The notes under the pieces were generated by a model. It was not told the DNA's origin and made no database searches. It saw nothing but the letters and a program-made list of their open reading frames with translations. Both the position numbers and the translations under genes were made by a program. A stretch of DNA of 64,000 nt. Source: Billgrantia kenyensis (GTDB taxonomy: Bacteria; Pseudomonadota; Gammaproteobacteria; Pseudomonadales; Halomonadaceae). Position 1 is the first letter of the stretch, and every line of letters begins with the position of its first letter. Positions 29,448 through 38,685 of the stretch are shown here, piece by piece. The stretch covers positions 1-64,000 of the forward strand of contig NZ_JACEFT010000017.1 in NCBI RefSeq assembly GCF_013697085.1. The letters are read 5' to 3'.

Positions 29448-29887
29448 CAGCCCCTCTCCACCTTGGCAAGGGCGTGGCGCACGCTGTCGGGAATCGCCAC
29501 GCTGCGGCCTTTTTCCGGGTCGATCAGCACCACGTTGAGGCGCGCGGTCGCCACCGGGCGGCCACCTTCGGCATGCAGCACCCGGTGATAGACAACCAGC
29601 GCCTTGCCGGTGGGCTCGGCAATGGCCGTTTCCACCACCAGGGCATCCGGCCAGCGGGCCTCGGACTGGTACTGCACGGCCAAGTCGGCCACCACGCTGG
29701 GAAAGCCCCCCATATCCCACTCGCTGAGACCGAGGGCGCCGAAAGCCTGGATACGCGCCTCGTGCAGCAGCGAAACCAGGGTGTCATGGCCCAGGTGGCG
29801 GCCATAGTTCATGTCCGTGATACGCACCGACAACGGTTGGCGATGCACGATATCGGCGTCGGGATATTCCAGCTTGATGCGCTCCAT
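29447..29887 (-). CDS. Hotdog-fold acyl-CoA thioesterase (4-hydroxybenzoyl-CoA thioesterase type)
   Basis: A 146-residue single hotdog domain. The VRITDMNYGRHLGHDTLVSL motif carries the catalytic-type Asp and Asn/His found in YbgC/FadM-like thioesterases. The central helix (LLHEARIQAFGALGLSE) and a VVETAIAEPTGKALVVYHRV strand set follow. It is predicted to hydrolyse acyl-CoA thioesters in the cytoplasm; the acyl chain cannot be inferred. It lies between purD (45 bases upstream) and prkB (1-base overlap). Confidence 0.82.
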   Translation of the reverse strand: MERIKLEYPDADIVHRQPLSVRITDMNYGRHLGHDTLVSLLHEARIQAFGALGLSEWDMGGFPSVVADLAVQYQSEARWPDALVVETAIAEPTGKALVVYHRVLHAEGGRPVATARLNVVLIDPEKGRSVAIPDSVRHALAKVERG

Positions 29888-29932
29888 GCTCGCTCCCTGG
29901 TGCTTGTTGTCAATCGGTAAAGGCAGACCGTC

Positions 29933-31228
29933 TCAGTTGGCCTGCTGCTCCCGGGCAATGGCGCGGTGGGCGATATCACGACGGAACTGCGCATCGGTCC
30001 AGCGGATCGCTGCCACGCCCTGGTAAGCCAGGTCACGGGCCTGGGAAACGCCTTGCCCCAGGGCGGTGACGCACAGCACGCGGCCTCCGCTGGTCACGAT
30101 ACGTCCCTGGTCGTCCTCGGCGGAGCCGGCATGAAAGACCTTGCAGCCGGTGGCTTCGGCCGCCTCGAGCCCCTCGATGGCGTCGCCCTTGCGATAGCTG
30201 CCAGGATAGCCGCCCGCGGCCATTACCACACCGACGGCAGCGCGCGGATCCCACTCGCAGGTATGGCCGGCCAGCGCGCCTTGCGCTCCGGCTAGGCACA
30301 GCTCGGCCAGCTCCGACTGCAGGCGCAGCATGATCGGCTGCGTCTCGGGGTCGCCGAAGCGACAGTTGTACTCGATGACCTTGGGGTTGCCTTCGGCATC
30401 GATCATCAGCCCAGCGTAGAGGAAGCCGGTATACGGATGTCCTTCGGCGGCCATGCCATGCACCGTGGGCATGATGACACGCTCCATGATGCGCTCGTAC
30501 ACGCTTTCGGTCACCACCGGTGCCGGCGAGTAGGCGCCCATGCCGCCGGTATTGGGGCCTTCGTCGCCATCCAGGGCACGCTTGTGATCCTGGCTGGTGG
30601 CCATGGGCAGCACGGTGGCCCCGTCGACCATGACGATGAAGCTCGCCTCCTCGCCCTCAAGGAATTCCTCGATCACCACCCGGGCTCCTGCGTCGCCGAA
30701 GGCGTTGGCCTCGAGCATGTCGCGCACCGCCGCCTCGGCTTCGGCCAGGGTCATGGCCACGATCACGCCCTTGCCCGCCGCCAGGCCGTCGGCCTTGATC
30801 ACGATAGGCGCACCCTGCTCGGCAAGGTAGCGCAGTGCCGGCTCGACCTCGGTGAAAGTGCGGTATGCCGCAGTGGGAATGGCGTGGCGAGCGAGAAAAT
30901 CCTTGGTGAAGGACTTCGAACCTTCCAGCTGGGCAGCACCTTGGGTGGGGCCGAAAATTGACAACCCTGCGTCACGGAAACGATCGACCACCCCCTCGAC
31001 CAGCGGCGCCTCGGGGCCGACGATGGTGAGTTCGACGCCTTCGTCGCGGGCAAAGCTCACCAGACGCTCCAATTCATTGACCTCGATGGCGACGTTGGTC
31101 AAGCCCGGCTCATGGGCTGTGCCGGCATTGCCGGGCGCCACGAAAACCCGCTCGACGCGAGGCGATTGAGCGACCTTCCAGGCCAGGGCGTGTTCGCGGC
31201 CACCGCCGCCGATGATCAAGACCTTCAT
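29933..31228 (-). CDS. purD: Phosphoribosylamine-glycine ligase PurD
   Basis: A 431-residue ATP-grasp enzyme catalysing the second step of purine synthesis (phosphoribosylamine + glycine + ATP). It starts MKVLIIGGGGREHALAWKVA. The GPEAPLVEGVVDRF motif, the ATP-grasp core (VIKADGLAAGKGVIVA) and NCRFGDPETQPIML at the metal site are present. In many gammaproteobacteria it follows purH, which is not nearby; here phaR lies upstream. Confidence 0.97.
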   Translation of the reverse strand: MKVLIIGGGGREHALAWKVAQSPRVERVFVAPGNAGTAHEPGLTNVAIEVNELERLVSFARDEGVELTIVGPEAPLVEGVVDRFRDAGLSIFGPTQGAAQLEGSKSFTKDFLARHAIPTAAYRTFTEVEPALRYLAEQGAPIVIKADGLAAGKGVIVAMTLAEAEAAVRDMLEANAFGDAGARVVIEEFLEGEEASFIVMVDGATVLPMATSQDHKRALDGDEGPNTGGMGAYSPAPVVTESVYERIMERVIMPTVHGMAAEGHPYTGFLYAGLMIDAEGNPKVIEYNCRFGDPETQPIMLRLQSELAELCLAGAQGALAGHTCEWDPRAAVGVVMAAGGYPGSYRKGDAIEGLEAAEATGCKVFHAGSAEDDQGRIVTSGGRVLCVTALGQGVSQARDLAYQGVAAIRWTDAQFRRDIAHRAIAREQQAN

Positions 31229-31343
31229 CCGCTTAATTTTTCCTGTCTCTTGCTGCGCGGGCCCGAGCGTAGGCCGGGCCCGAGGTTCGGCTGGGAAAAC
31301 GTCGCGGCATTATGGCAGAAAGCTGTCCGACTCGCCGCCCTGC

Positions 31344-31808
31344 TCAGGATTTCTTGTCGTCATCCTCGTCCTGCTTGACGTTCTGCCCCTGGCCGATCGC
31401 CTGCTGCCAGAAGCGCATGTTCTCTTCGGCCATCTCACGCATCAGTTCCATGGGCGAGTGGCGCATGGCCTGCTGCCACTGGTCCTGCATGCGCTTCTGC
31501 TGCTCGAGCATCAGCTGAGTCCCCTGCTCCAGGTAGCGGGCCAGGGGCAACGGCTGCGCCATGTCGTATACGCGTATGAACTGAGCCAGCAGATCGTTGG
31601 AAAAGACCTCGGCATCGCCGTCGGCCTGCTCCTGCTCGATGATGATCGACAACAGGATGGTGCGGGTCAGATCCTCGCCGGTCTTGGCATCCTCGACTCG
31701 GAACGGCTCCTCGTCGAGCACCAGGCGGCGCAGATCCTCCAGCGTTACATAGCGGCTCTGTTGAGTATCATAGAGCCTACGGTTGGCATACTTGCGAATC
31801 ACGCGCAC
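31344..31808 (-). CDS. phaR: Polyhydroxyalkanoate synthesis regulator PhaR
   Basis: A 154-residue PhaR. The strongly conserved N-terminal DNA/PHB-binding domain (RVIRKYANRRLYDTQQSRYV, then TLEDLRRLV) is followed by the PHB accumulation domain with TRTILLSIIIEQE. The C-terminus is Gln/Met-rich, helical and ends with acidic DDDKKS. PhaR binds both polyhydroxybutyrate granules and DNA and represses phasin genes. No phaC, phaA or phasin gene is in the window. It is divergent from rsmE. Confidence 0.95.
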   Translation of the reverse strand: MRVIRKYANRRLYDTQQSRYVTLEDLRRLVLDEEPFRVEDAKTGEDLTRTILLSIIIEQEQADGDAEVFSNDLLAQFIRVYDMAQPLPLARYLEQGTQLMLEQQKRMQDQWQQAMRHSPMELMREMAEENMRFWQQAIGQGQNVKQDEDDDKKS

Positions 31809-31903
31809 GACGGCACTCCTTTTTTTTGAAGGCAGGCTTGCCCTTGGCTGCTATTGTGCACCGCGCAACCGCCCTTGCAAATCGAAGCGACCAACGAGAC
31901 ACG

Positions 31904-32617
31904 ATGAACCTGATCCTGTTCGACCCGGAAGAGATCCAGCACGACCGCCTGGCATGCCTGCGCGACCCCCGCCGCCTGCGTCATCTGAAGGAGGTGCATC
32001 GCGCCCAGGTGGGCGATGTCATGACCGTCGGCATCCGCAACGGCGGCATAGGGCGAGGCGAGCTGACGCTACTCTCCGATGACGAAGCGCGCTTCACTCT
32101 CGACGACATCGGCATAACGCCTCCCCCGGCGCTGCCGGTACACCTCGTACTTGCCCTGCCACGACCCCGCATGCTGGCCAGGAGCCTCGAGCACGTCACC
32201 GCGCTTGGGGTCAAGGAGGTCACCCTGCTGCATACCCGCCGGGTGGAGAAGAGCTACTGGCAGTCCCCCGAGCTCGATCCGGCCAAGATCCACGAGCATC
32301 TGCTACTGGGTCTCGAGCAGGCACGCGACACGGTGCTGCCCGAGGTACACCTGGCCAAGGGCTTTCGCCCCTTCGTCGAGGATCGCCTGCCTGCACTTCT
32401 CACCGGCCGCCGCGGGCTGCTGGCGCATCCCGGCATGCCTGAACCCTGCCCGAGAGGCCTCGACGGGCCCGCGGTGCTGTTGATCGGGCCGGAAGGCGGA
32501 TTCATCCCCTACGAAGTGGAGCGCCTGCTTGAGGCCGGCTGCACAGGCATCCACCTGGGCCCGCGCATCCTGCGAGTGGAGACGGCAGTGGTCGCGCTGC
32601 TAGCCCGGCTGTTCTGA
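31904..32617 (+). CDS. rsmE: 16S rRNA m3U1498 methyltransferase RsmE
   Basis: A 237-residue SPOUT methyltransferase that methylates N3 of U1498 in 16S rRNA. Hallmarks are the PUA-like N-terminus with HLKEVHRAQVGD, then LALPRPRMLARSLEHVTALG. The C-terminal knot has LIGPEGGFIPYEV and LGPRILRVETAVVALLARL. Start 31904 fits the conserved MNLILFDPEEI; the frame is open further upstream without homology. It converges on the retropepsin-like gene with a 9-base gap. Confidence 0.95.
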   Translation: MNLILFDPEEIQHDRLACLRDPRRLRHLKEVHRAQVGDVMTVGIRNGGIGRGELTLLSDDEARFTLDDIGITPPPALPVHLVLALPRPRMLARSLEHVTALGVKEVTLLHTRRVEKSYWQSPELDPAKIHEHLLLGLEQARDTVLPEVHLAKGFRPFVEDRLPALLTGRRGLLAHPGMPEPCPRGLDGPAVLLIGPEGGFIPYEVERLLEAGCTGIHLGPRILRVETAVVALLARLF

Positions 32618-32626
32618 TCCGGCGGC

Positions 32627-33223
32627 TCAAGCATCATCAGGCTTGATGCCCTCCACTGGCTCATCGTCGTAGCGCATGACCTCGCTTTCATCATCACACT
32701 GCGGGCTGTTCAAAAACGTCCGCGTCACGTCGAGCAGCCCCAAATGGCCGATGGTGCGTCGTCCCAACAGCAGGGGGTAGTGCATCTCGCCACGATCGCG
32801 CAGGCTGAACTGCTCCTCGTGGACGGTATCGCCCATGCAGATCTTCATCAGCACCACGGGGCGTTCGTCACGCCCGCCGGCGCCGCGCACCCGGATATCA
32901 CGATAGAGCGGCAGCTCAAGCTGCTCCTCGAAAGACTCGCCGCTGGCCTCGTCGGTCAGCTCGAGCCGAAAGCGCACCCACTCCTCGTCGTCCTTGTCGA
33001 AGGTCTCGATATCACGAGCATCCAGGGACGAGGTCAGGGCACCGCTATCCAGCTTGGCCTTGACTTCGACCCCCCAAGGCTCGAGCGTGCTCTTCTCGAC
33101 CCAGCCGAAGACCGCCTTGTCCTCGTCGGCGATGGCCGGCGCCGCCAGCAGCAGCGCACCCGCGACACCGAGCAGGCAGCGTTGAACATTTTGCCTGGTA
33201 TATCCGAAGCACTTTCCCTTCAT
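32627..33223 (-). CDS. Exported retropepsin-like aspartic peptidase family protein
   Basis: A 198-residue protein with a signal peptide (hydrophobic LLGVAGALLLAAPAIA, cleavage near residue 32). A single retropepsin-like domain follows: VKAKLDSGALTSSLDA carries the aspartate triad (Asp59-Ser60-Gly61) and YPLLLGRRTIGHLGLLDV is the second psi-loop. The family is frequently annotated as ATP-dependent zinc protease or RimK-associated, without ATP- or zinc-binding motifs. ATG 33223 is chosen for its AGGAGG ribosome site. It is divergent from an exported repeat protein; both are predicted periplasmic. Substrate unknown. Confidence 0.78.
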   Translation of the reverse strand: MKGKCFGYTRQNVQRCLLGVAGALLLAAPAIADEDKAVFGWVEKSTLEPWGVEVKAKLDSGALTSSLDARDIETFDKDDEEWVRFRLELTDEASGESFEEQLELPLYRDIRVRGAGGRDERPVVLMKICMGDTVHEEQFSLRDRGEMHYPLLLGRRTIGHLGLLDVTRTFLNSPQCDDESEVMRYDDEPVEGIKPDDA

Positions 33224-33345
33224 GGACGAACCTCCTTTTGTCATCGACGCTTCATGGACCCTGCTCCGCCGCCGCGGTTCCAGCGACCCGACACTCTTAC
33301 GTTTACTACACTATCTGTGTCACCAAGGATAAGGAGGGCAATACG

Positions 33346-33930
33346 ATGACACAGCCACGCATCACAAGGACGACCCTCGCCGCCGCGACCGGACTTTTCG
33401 TTGCCGGGCTCGCCAGCGGCGTTCAGGCCCAGTTCGAACCGCAGGGGCTTTACTCGACTCGCGCCCTCTTCGATGCCGAGGTGCATTTCGAAGCGGCACC
33501 GGACACCCAGCCCGGTGAAGTGGTCGACATCCTGCTCGGTGATGACCGGCAGGTGCACGCCATCGTGGTTCAGCCCGACGACAACATGGGCCTGGAAGGC
33601 GACTATCTGGTCATCACCAATGCCAACTATCGCCTGGTCAACTACGAGGATGATGGCGATACGGTTCATGACATCATTGTCGATGCCGACCCGGAGGCGC
33701 TCGAAGCCATGCCACGCTACGATCAGGAGTGGTGGGACATGGCGCGCGAGCGAACCCGGGAGGCGTGGCACAGCGCCGGGGAAGGCGCCGACAGCGCGTG
33801 GCAGCAGACCCGCCGAGGCGCCGACCGCGTCGGCGAAGGTGCCGAGCAGGCCTGGGAGCGCACGCAGGAAGGTGCCGAACGGGCCGGGCGCACCATCAGC
33901 GAAACGCTGGACCGCTGGTCCGGCAACTAA
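33346..33930 (+). CDS. Exported PRC-barrel-like protein with C-terminal 11-residue amphipathic repeats
   Basis: A 194-residue predicted periplasmic protein of unknown function. The signal peptide ends near SGVQA (residue 28). A PRC-barrel-like segment (PGEVVDILLGDDRQVHAIVV) occupies roughly residues 60-120. The last 70 residues form a charged helix with a period near 11: W/A..G.GA..AW..TR.GA..VGEGAEQAWERT. Such repeats resemble LEA or apolipoprotein-like helices that protect proteins or membranes under water stress. The start is fixed by AAGGAGGG. It is divergent from the retropepsin-like gene and followed by a terminator. Function is inference only. Confidence 0.75.
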   Translation: MTQPRITRTTLAAATGLFVAGLASGVQAQFEPQGLYSTRALFDAEVHFEAAPDTQPGEVVDILLGDDRQVHAIVVQPDDNMGLEGDYLVITNANYRLVNYEDDGDTVHDIIVDADPEALEAMPRYDQEWWDMARERTREAWHSAGEGADSAWQQTRRGADRVGEGAEQAWERTQEGAERAGRTISETLDRWSGN

Positions 33931-33949
33931 AGCACAACGCTAGCCGATC

Positions 33950-33985
33950 GCCCCGCCCGGGCTTGCCAAGGCGGGGCTTCGTTTC
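33950..33985 (+). terminator. Terminator after the exported repeat protein
   Basis: GCCCCGCC (33950-33957) pairs with GGCGGGGC (33970-33977) across a 12-base loop, followed by TTCGTTTC on the plus strand. It separates this gene from convergent mltB. Confidence 0.6.
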
Positions 33986-35273
33986 AGCGCTGGAGCCGTT
34001 GAAGCAGGCTCAGGGTGGCAAAGCCATCCGGCGTGACGCCGATGCTGCGCTGGTACTCGCGCAATCCGCGTCGCGTGTTGGGCCCCATGATCCCATCCGG
34101 CGCACCCACATCGAAGCCGCGCTGGTTCAGCGCCTGCTGCATCTCGCGCACCTGGCTGCGCGAGAGCGGCTCTACGTCCCTCGGCCAGTCTGCGCGAATG
34201 CCTTCGCGCCCGGCAATCCTGTCAGCCAGGGTACCGACGGCCAGGGCATAGCTGGTGGCATTGTTGTAGCGCAGGATGGCCCGGTAGTTGGGTCCCACCA
34301 GGAAGGCGGGACCCTCGGCGCCCGCTGGAGCAAGCAACGAGGCTTGCTGGTAACCAGGCAGGCTGCCGCCATCGATGCGGCGCACCCCCTGTTCGGCCCA
34401 CTCACTGCTCGAGCGGCGCGTGGACAGCTCGGTCTGGGCGTAATCGAAGTCGCTCGGCAACCTCACCTCGACGGCCCAGGGCTGGCCGGACTGCCAGCCA
34501 GCCCGTGCCAGGTAGTTGGCCGTGGAAGCCATGACATCCGGGATGCTGTTCCAGATATCGCGGCGCCCATCGCCGTCGCCATCCACGGCATAGCTCTCGA
34601 AGCTCGAGGGAATGAACTGTGTGTGGCCCATGGCGCCGGCCCAGGAGCCAATCATGCGCTGTGGTGCGATATCGCCTGATTCGATGATACGCAGGGCCGC
34701 CATCAGCTCACCGCGGGCGAAGTCACTACGCCTGCCATCGAACGCCAGGGTCGCCAGCGCCTCGAGGGTGGAGAAATTGCCGAAATTTCCCCCATAGTTG
34801 CTCTCGATGCCCCAGATCGCCACGATGATTTCGGCCGGCACGCCATAGCGCTGCTCCATGCGCTCCGCCGTGTCGCGATGCTCGGCGAGCTTGGCGCGTC
34901 CCTGGCTGACCCGAGCCTGGGAAACCGCGGTATCCAGGTACTGCCAGATCGGACGTACGAACTCGGGCTGCGAGCGGTCGAGTTCGATCACGCGGGGCTG
35001 ATAACGCACCCCATCGAGTGCAGCTGCCAGTGTCGCCTCGCTTATCCCCTCGTTGCGCGCCTGGCGACGAAAATCAGCCAGCCAGGAGGTGAAGTCGGCA
35101 GGCGGCTCGACCACCGCGGCATTCTCAACTCCTCCCGGGGCGGTGGCCTGCCCTACCGCTTCGGCAACCGCTTCCCCCGCGCCATCATCAGCCGCACTGG
35201 CCTCGCTCACCGGGCCGCTCTGGCAGCCCGCCAGAAGCAGTGGCGCCAGGGTGATCATAAGGGTCCGTTTCAT
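33984..35273 (-). CDS. Lytic murein transglycosylase, MltB family, with peptidoglycan-binding domain
   Basis: A 429-residue outer-membrane lipoprotein. Its lipobox LLAGC (lipidated Cys17) leads into a SLT2/MltB catalytic domain with catalytic Glu157 in WGIESNYGG. MGHTQFIPSSFESYAVDGDG and the NYLARAGW segment follow. A C-terminal peptidoglycan-binding domain (VREMQQALNQRGFDVGAPDG) is present. It cleaves the MurNAc-GlcNAc bond to give 1,6-anhydro products, which feed the recycling route served here by AmgK-MurU. The SLT2 plus PG-binding layout is common in pseudomonads and relatives. Confidence 0.92.
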   Translation of the reverse strand: MKRTLMITLAPLLLAGCQSGPVSEASAADDGAGEAVAEAVGQATAPGGVENAAVVEPPADFTSWLADFRRQARNEGISEATLAAALDGVRYQPRVIELDRSQPEFVRPIWQYLDTAVSQARVSQGRAKLAEHRDTAERMEQRYGVPAEIIVAIWGIESNYGGNFGNFSTLEALATLAFDGRRSDFARGELMAALRIIESGDIAPQRMIGSWAGAMGHTQFIPSSFESYAVDGDGDGRRDIWNSIPDVMASTANYLARAGWQSGQPWAVEVRLPSDFDYAQTELSTRRSSSEWAEQGVRRIDGGSLPGYQQASLLAPAGAEGPAFLVGPNYRAILRYNNATSYALAVGTLADRIAGREGIRADWPRDVEPLSRSQVREMQQALNQRGFDVGAPDGIMGPNTRRGLREYQRSIGVTPDGFATLSLLQRLQR

Positions 35274-35520
35274 TCTCGCTCCTGCTCTCCTTGGCGATGT
35301 GAACAGCGATCATCGCGCAGAATGGACGGCGCCACCACCCCTTCGGGCAGGCCACGTGATCACGCAGCCACCCAGGTCGCCATGCCCCCGCATGGCCAGG
35401 CTAGTCAGACCTGCCCTCCCCCACGGCAGCCATGAAATACTCCCATGCGCCTGGCGCAATACGCAGCGCGGGAAAGTCGACGCCAGACCGCCAAGACTCA
35501 TACCGGAACCAACGCAGGAA

Positions 35521-35536
35521 GCCGCCCGAAGGCGGC
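35521..35536 (-). terminator. Probable terminator of the seven-gene Mrp operon
   Basis: GCCGCC (35521-35526), a CGAA tetraloop (TTCG in the minus-strand RNA) and GGCGGC (35531-35536), 25 bases past the mrpG stop. The tail (TTCCTG) is weak. The rest of 35274-35560 shows no gene. Confidence 0.5.
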
Positions 35537-35560
35537 CTCTGCGCTAGATGAACGACGGAT

Positions 35561-35965
35561 TTATTTGGGATCGCTGTCCCTTGGCTGATGAACGGCATTG
35601 GCATCCGTCTCCAAGCCGCTCTTCAACTCATGGGTAAGGGGATCGTAGTTAGGCCTCAGCTCGTCCTTCACCGTTCCACTCCACAGCTTGGAGCCGACGA
35701 AATAGCCTGCCCGGCCAATCACGTGCGCCGCCACCGGAGCGGTCATCAGCACGAAGACGATGATGGCGAAGGCTCGCGCCACCACGGCAACCTCGCCGAA
35801 GTGTACCGCCACCGCCAGCATGATCAGGATCACACCCAGTGCGGCCGCCTTGGTGGTCGCATGCATGCGAGTGAGCAGGTCGGGCAAGCGCAGGATCCCC
35901 ATCGCGGCCAACAGCATGAAGAGGGCCCCGGTCAGGATCAGGAAGCCCTTGATGGTTTCAATCAT
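35561..35965 (-). CDS. mrpG: Mrp-type Na+/H+ antiporter subunit G (operon 1)
   Basis: A 134-residue membrane protein with three hydrophobic segments and the MnhG/PhaG signature LLAAMGILRLPDLLTRMHATTKAAALG near residues 20-45. The polar C-terminal tail is longer than usual. Start 35965 gives the conserved MIETIKGFL and overlaps the mrpF stop by eight bases. It is the last gene of the seven-gene minus-strand Mrp operon and part of the multi-subunit inner-membrane cation/proton antiporter. Confidence 0.92.
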   Translation of the reverse strand: MIETIKGFLILTGALFMLLAAMGILRLPDLLTRMHATTKAAALGVILIMLAVAVHFGEVAVVARAFAIIVFVLMTAPVAAHVIGRAGYFVGSKLWSGTVKDELRPNYDPLTHELKSGLETDANAVHQPRDSDPK

Positions 35966-36227
35966 CTCGCGGTCCCCCACGTTCCAGGAAGCGGGCAAAG
36001 GCGATGGCGGCCAGGAAGCCCATCAGGGCGATGACGATGGCCGCGTCGAGAAAGCTGGAAACATCGGTCTGGATGGCATAGACCCCCACCAGTCCCACCA
36101 CGATACTGGCAAATAGCTCGAGCGCTACCACCCGATCGGGAAGGCTGGGGCCTCTCACGACCCGGACGAAGGCCAGGATCAGGGCAAGGCTCATCAGCAC
36201 CTGGCTGATCAGAATCACAGTGGCCAT
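35958..36227 (-). CDS. mrpF: Mrp-type Na+/H+ antiporter subunit F (operon 1)
   Basis: An 89-residue protein with three membrane helices and the MnhF motif RVVRGPSLPDRVVALELF followed by VSSFLDAAIVIALMGFLAAIA. ATG 36227 has GGGAG at the right distance; the ATG at 36239 is rejected. It lies between mrpE and mrpG with overlapping ends. Subunit of the Mrp antiporter complex. Confidence 0.93.
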   Translation of the reverse strand: MATVILISQVLMSLALILAFVRVVRGPSLPDRVVALELFASIVVGLVGVYAIQTDVSSFLDAAIVIALMGFLAAIAFARFLERGGPRDD

Positions 36228-36254
36228 ATCACTCCCCACTCGCGACAGGCGAAA

Positions 36255-36728
36255 TCAACGGAACAGCTCCAGTGCACGATATTCCATCTCCTTGAGGTTG
36301 CGGCGCAGTTCCTCTTCATCGTCGAGGAACATCGCATGGATATAGAGCACCTTACGGTCATCGGAGACGTCCAGGCTGAGGGTGCCCGGCGTCAAGGAGA
36401 TCAGGTTGGCGACCATGGTGATCTCGAGCTCCGTACGCGCCTCGAGCGGCATGGCAATCACGCCCGGCTTCATGTGCCAAGGCGGTGTCAGAATGTCGAA
36501 GCCGACCCGCAGGTTGGCCTGCACCAACTCCTTGATGAAGAACGTCAGGAACCGGATGATCCGCGGAATTCGCGCAGGGTATCCGCGCAAGGCCTCGACC
36601 TGCGGCTCGATCAGCACCAGGGTGATGTAACCGAATACCAGCCCGACGACCAGGTTGAGCCCGGAAAAGTCACCGGAAAGAATGACCCAGGCCAGCGCCA
36701 GCAGCAGGTTCCAGATAGCTCCGGTCAT
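36255..36728 (-). CDS. mrpE: Mrp-type Na+/H+ antiporter subunit E (operon 1)
   Basis: A 157-residue subunit with N-terminal membrane segments and the MnhE signature [20 protein letters not shown] near residue 105. A soluble C-terminal portion carries a conserved acidic [12 protein letters not shown]. Start 36728 overlaps the mrpD stop by four bases. It is needed for assembly or function of the Mrp complex in studied species. Confidence 0.93.
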   Translation of the reverse strand: MTGAIWNLLLALAWVILSGDFSGLNLVVGLVFGYITLVLIEPQVEALRGYPARIPRIIRFLTFFIKELVQANLRVGFDILTPPWHMKPGVIAMPLEARTELEITMVANLISLTPGTLSLDVSDDRKVLYIHAMFLDDEEELRRNLKEMEYRALELFR

Positions 36729-38299
36729 GGCGTCTCCTCCTGCTCCGGCGCTTCGATCAAGACATCCTCGACGCCCACCTCTGCGCCCAGTACAGCATCG
36801 ATGTACCCCTGTGGGTGCATGAGCTGGTCGCCGATCTGGTTCATCATCGCCATCAGCGGCTCGGCGAAGATACCCATCAGCAGGGCGAACAGGGCCAGCA
36901 GCGCCACCGGCAGGTACATCAGCCACAGGCTCGGCGGCACCATGCGGCTGTCGTCACCCACCAGCACCTCTTCGGCGGGTACCAGGTTGTCCTCCGGCAG
37001 GGTCTTCCAGAACACTTCGTTCCAGATCTTGACCATGGAGTAGAGGGTCAGCAGCCCCACCAGCAGGGCGACCGCCGTGACCACGTAGGCCTCCGCCTCG
37101 ATACCCGCCCGCACGATGACGAACTTGGCGAAGAACCCCGAAAGTGGTGGCACGCCCGCCAGCGCGAAGGCCGACAGGAAAAAGGCCACCGCCAGCCACG
37201 GCCGCTCACGATAGAGACCGCCCATTTTCTTGAGCTCGTAGGTTCCCTGCAGTCGCCGGGTGATGCCGCTGATCAGGAACAGATTGGTCTTGACCACGAT
37301 GTTATGCACCACGGCAAAGATACCCCCGGCGATCGCCAACGGCGTATATAGCGCCAGCCCCAGAATCATGTAGCCGATCTGGCTGACGATATGAAACGAC
37401 AGGATGCGGCGGAACTCGAACTGAGCAGCCGCGCCGAGCACGCCTGTCACCATGGTCAACGCCGCTCCCCAGAGCAGGATGTCCTGGGTGTAACCGAGCG
37501 TCTGGTCGAAAAGCAAGGTGAAGACACGGAACAGGGCGTAGACCCCCACCTTGGTCAGCAGGCCGGCAAACAGCGCCGACACCGCCACCGGCGGCGTGTG
37601 GTAGGACGCCGGCAGCCAGAAGAACAGCGGAAAGGCCGCCGCCTTGATGCCGAAGGCCACCATGAACATCACCGCCAGCACTTCAACCATGCCCTGATGC
37701 TCGGCCACGGCCAGCCGCTGGGCGGCATCGGCCATGTTGAGTGTGCCGACCATGCCGTACAGCAGCCCCACCGCAGAAAGAAAGATGACCGAGGCCAGCA
37801 GGTTCAGGGTGACATACTTGATCGCCCCCTCCATCTGCGCCTTTTCCCCACCGAGAATCAGCAACGCGAAGGAGGCCACCAGCATGACCTCGAACCAGAC
37901 ATAGAGGTTGAAGACATCGCCAGTAAGAAAGGCCCCGGCTACCCCCGCCAGCAGCAAATGCATGAGCGGATAAAAGCCGAAACGCTCATGGCCCGGCCCG
38001 GTGGAGGCCAGCGAATAGATCGAGAGCGTCAGTCCGATGATGGCGGTCATCACGACCATCACGGCACTCAGCATGTCCGCCACCAGGGTAATGCCATAGG
38101 GGGCCTGCCAGCCGCCCATCTGGATCACCACATAGCCATCCAGTTTGACGGCGACCAGCAGCCACAGCGCCACGCCGAGCAGTGCGAGGTTGCCGGCCAC
38201 GGCGGTGAAGCGCTGCATGGGACGAGAGCGCCAGAACAGCAGCGAAATGGCACCCGACAACAGCGGCAGAAGAATGGGGAGCGCGACTTCGGGCCTCAC
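36725..38299 (-). CDS. mrpD: Mrp-type Na+/H+ antiporter subunit D (operon 1)
   Basis: A 524-residue polytopic protein homologous to the complex I antiporter-like subunits (NuoN/NuoM). About 14 membrane helices are visible. [20 protein letters not shown] carries the conserved Glu, and the Lys-containing [20 protein letters not shown] is present. It forms one of two proton/cation channel modules with MrpA. It overlaps mrpC and mrpE at both ends (ATGA-type). Confidence 0.96.
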   Translation of the reverse strand: MRPEVALPILLPLLSGAISLLFWRSRPMQRFTAVAGNLALLGVALWLLVAVKLDGYVVIQMGGWQAPYGITLVADMLSAVMVVMTAIIGLTLSIYSLASTGPGHERFGFYPLMHLLLAGVAGAFLTGDVFNLYVWFEVMLVASFALLILGGEKAQMEGAIKYVTLNLLASVIFLSAVGLLYGMVGTLNMADAAQRLAVAEHQGMVEVLAVMFMVAFGIKAAAFPLFFWLPASYHTPPVAVSALFAGLLTKVGVYALFRVFTLLFDQTLGYTQDILLWGAALTMVTGVLGAAAQFEFRRILSFHIVSQIGYMILGLALYTPLAIAGGIFAVVHNIVVKTNLFLISGITRRLQGTYELKKMGGLYRERPWLAVAFFLSAFALAGVPPLSGFFAKFVIVRAGIEAEAYVVTAVALLVGLLTLYSMVKIWNEVFWKTLPEDNLVPAEEVLVGDDSRMVPPSLWLMYLPVALLALFALLMGIFAEPLMAMMNQIGDQLMHPQGYIDAVLGAEVGVEDVLIEAPEQEETP

Positions 38300-38643
38300 G
38301 TATCGGTTTCCTTCATCTTGTCCAGGTCATCGGCCTTGACGATCTCATAGGCCCTCCGGATCAGCACCACGGCGAAAGCCAGCACGCCGAAGGCAATCAC
38401 GATGGCGGTGAGCACCACCGCCTGGGGCAAAGGATCCGCCACCGCCCCCGGTGGCGCCGGCAGGCCCTCCGGTATCAGCGGCGGCGCCCCCCGAATCATG
38501 CCTGCAGAGGTGAAGATCAGCAGGTTGGCGGCATTGGAAAGCAGCATCAGTCCGATCACCAGCTTGACGATCGAACGACGCAGCATGAGAAAGATGGCTG
38601 CTGCGTAGAGCATGCCAATGGCGACGGCCATCACCGGTTCCAT
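38296..38643 (-). CDS. mrpC: Mrp-type Na+/H+ antiporter subunit C (operon 1)
   Basis: A 115-residue homologue of NuoK with three membrane helices. The MnhC motif [17 protein letters not shown] and the invariant [20 protein letters not shown] are present near residues 35-85. It sits between mrpB (42 bases upstream) and mrpD (4-base overlap). Confidence 0.95.
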   Translation of the reverse strand: MEPVMAVAIGMLYAAAIFLMLRRSIVKLVIGLMLLSNAANLLIFTSAGMIRGAPPLIPEGLPAPPGAVADPLPQAVVLTAIVIAFGVLAFAVVLIRRAYEIVKADDLDKMKETDT

Positions 38644-38685
38644 AGCAATCCTCCCGGAGGGTTCGTCGATGGGATATTCGCGTGC

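Noticed and set aside
31258..31282. Two copies of CGGGCCCG between phaR and purD as a terminator
   Set aside because: They can pair, but no U-tract follows on either strand and each copy is itself palindromic; not convincing as a terminator.
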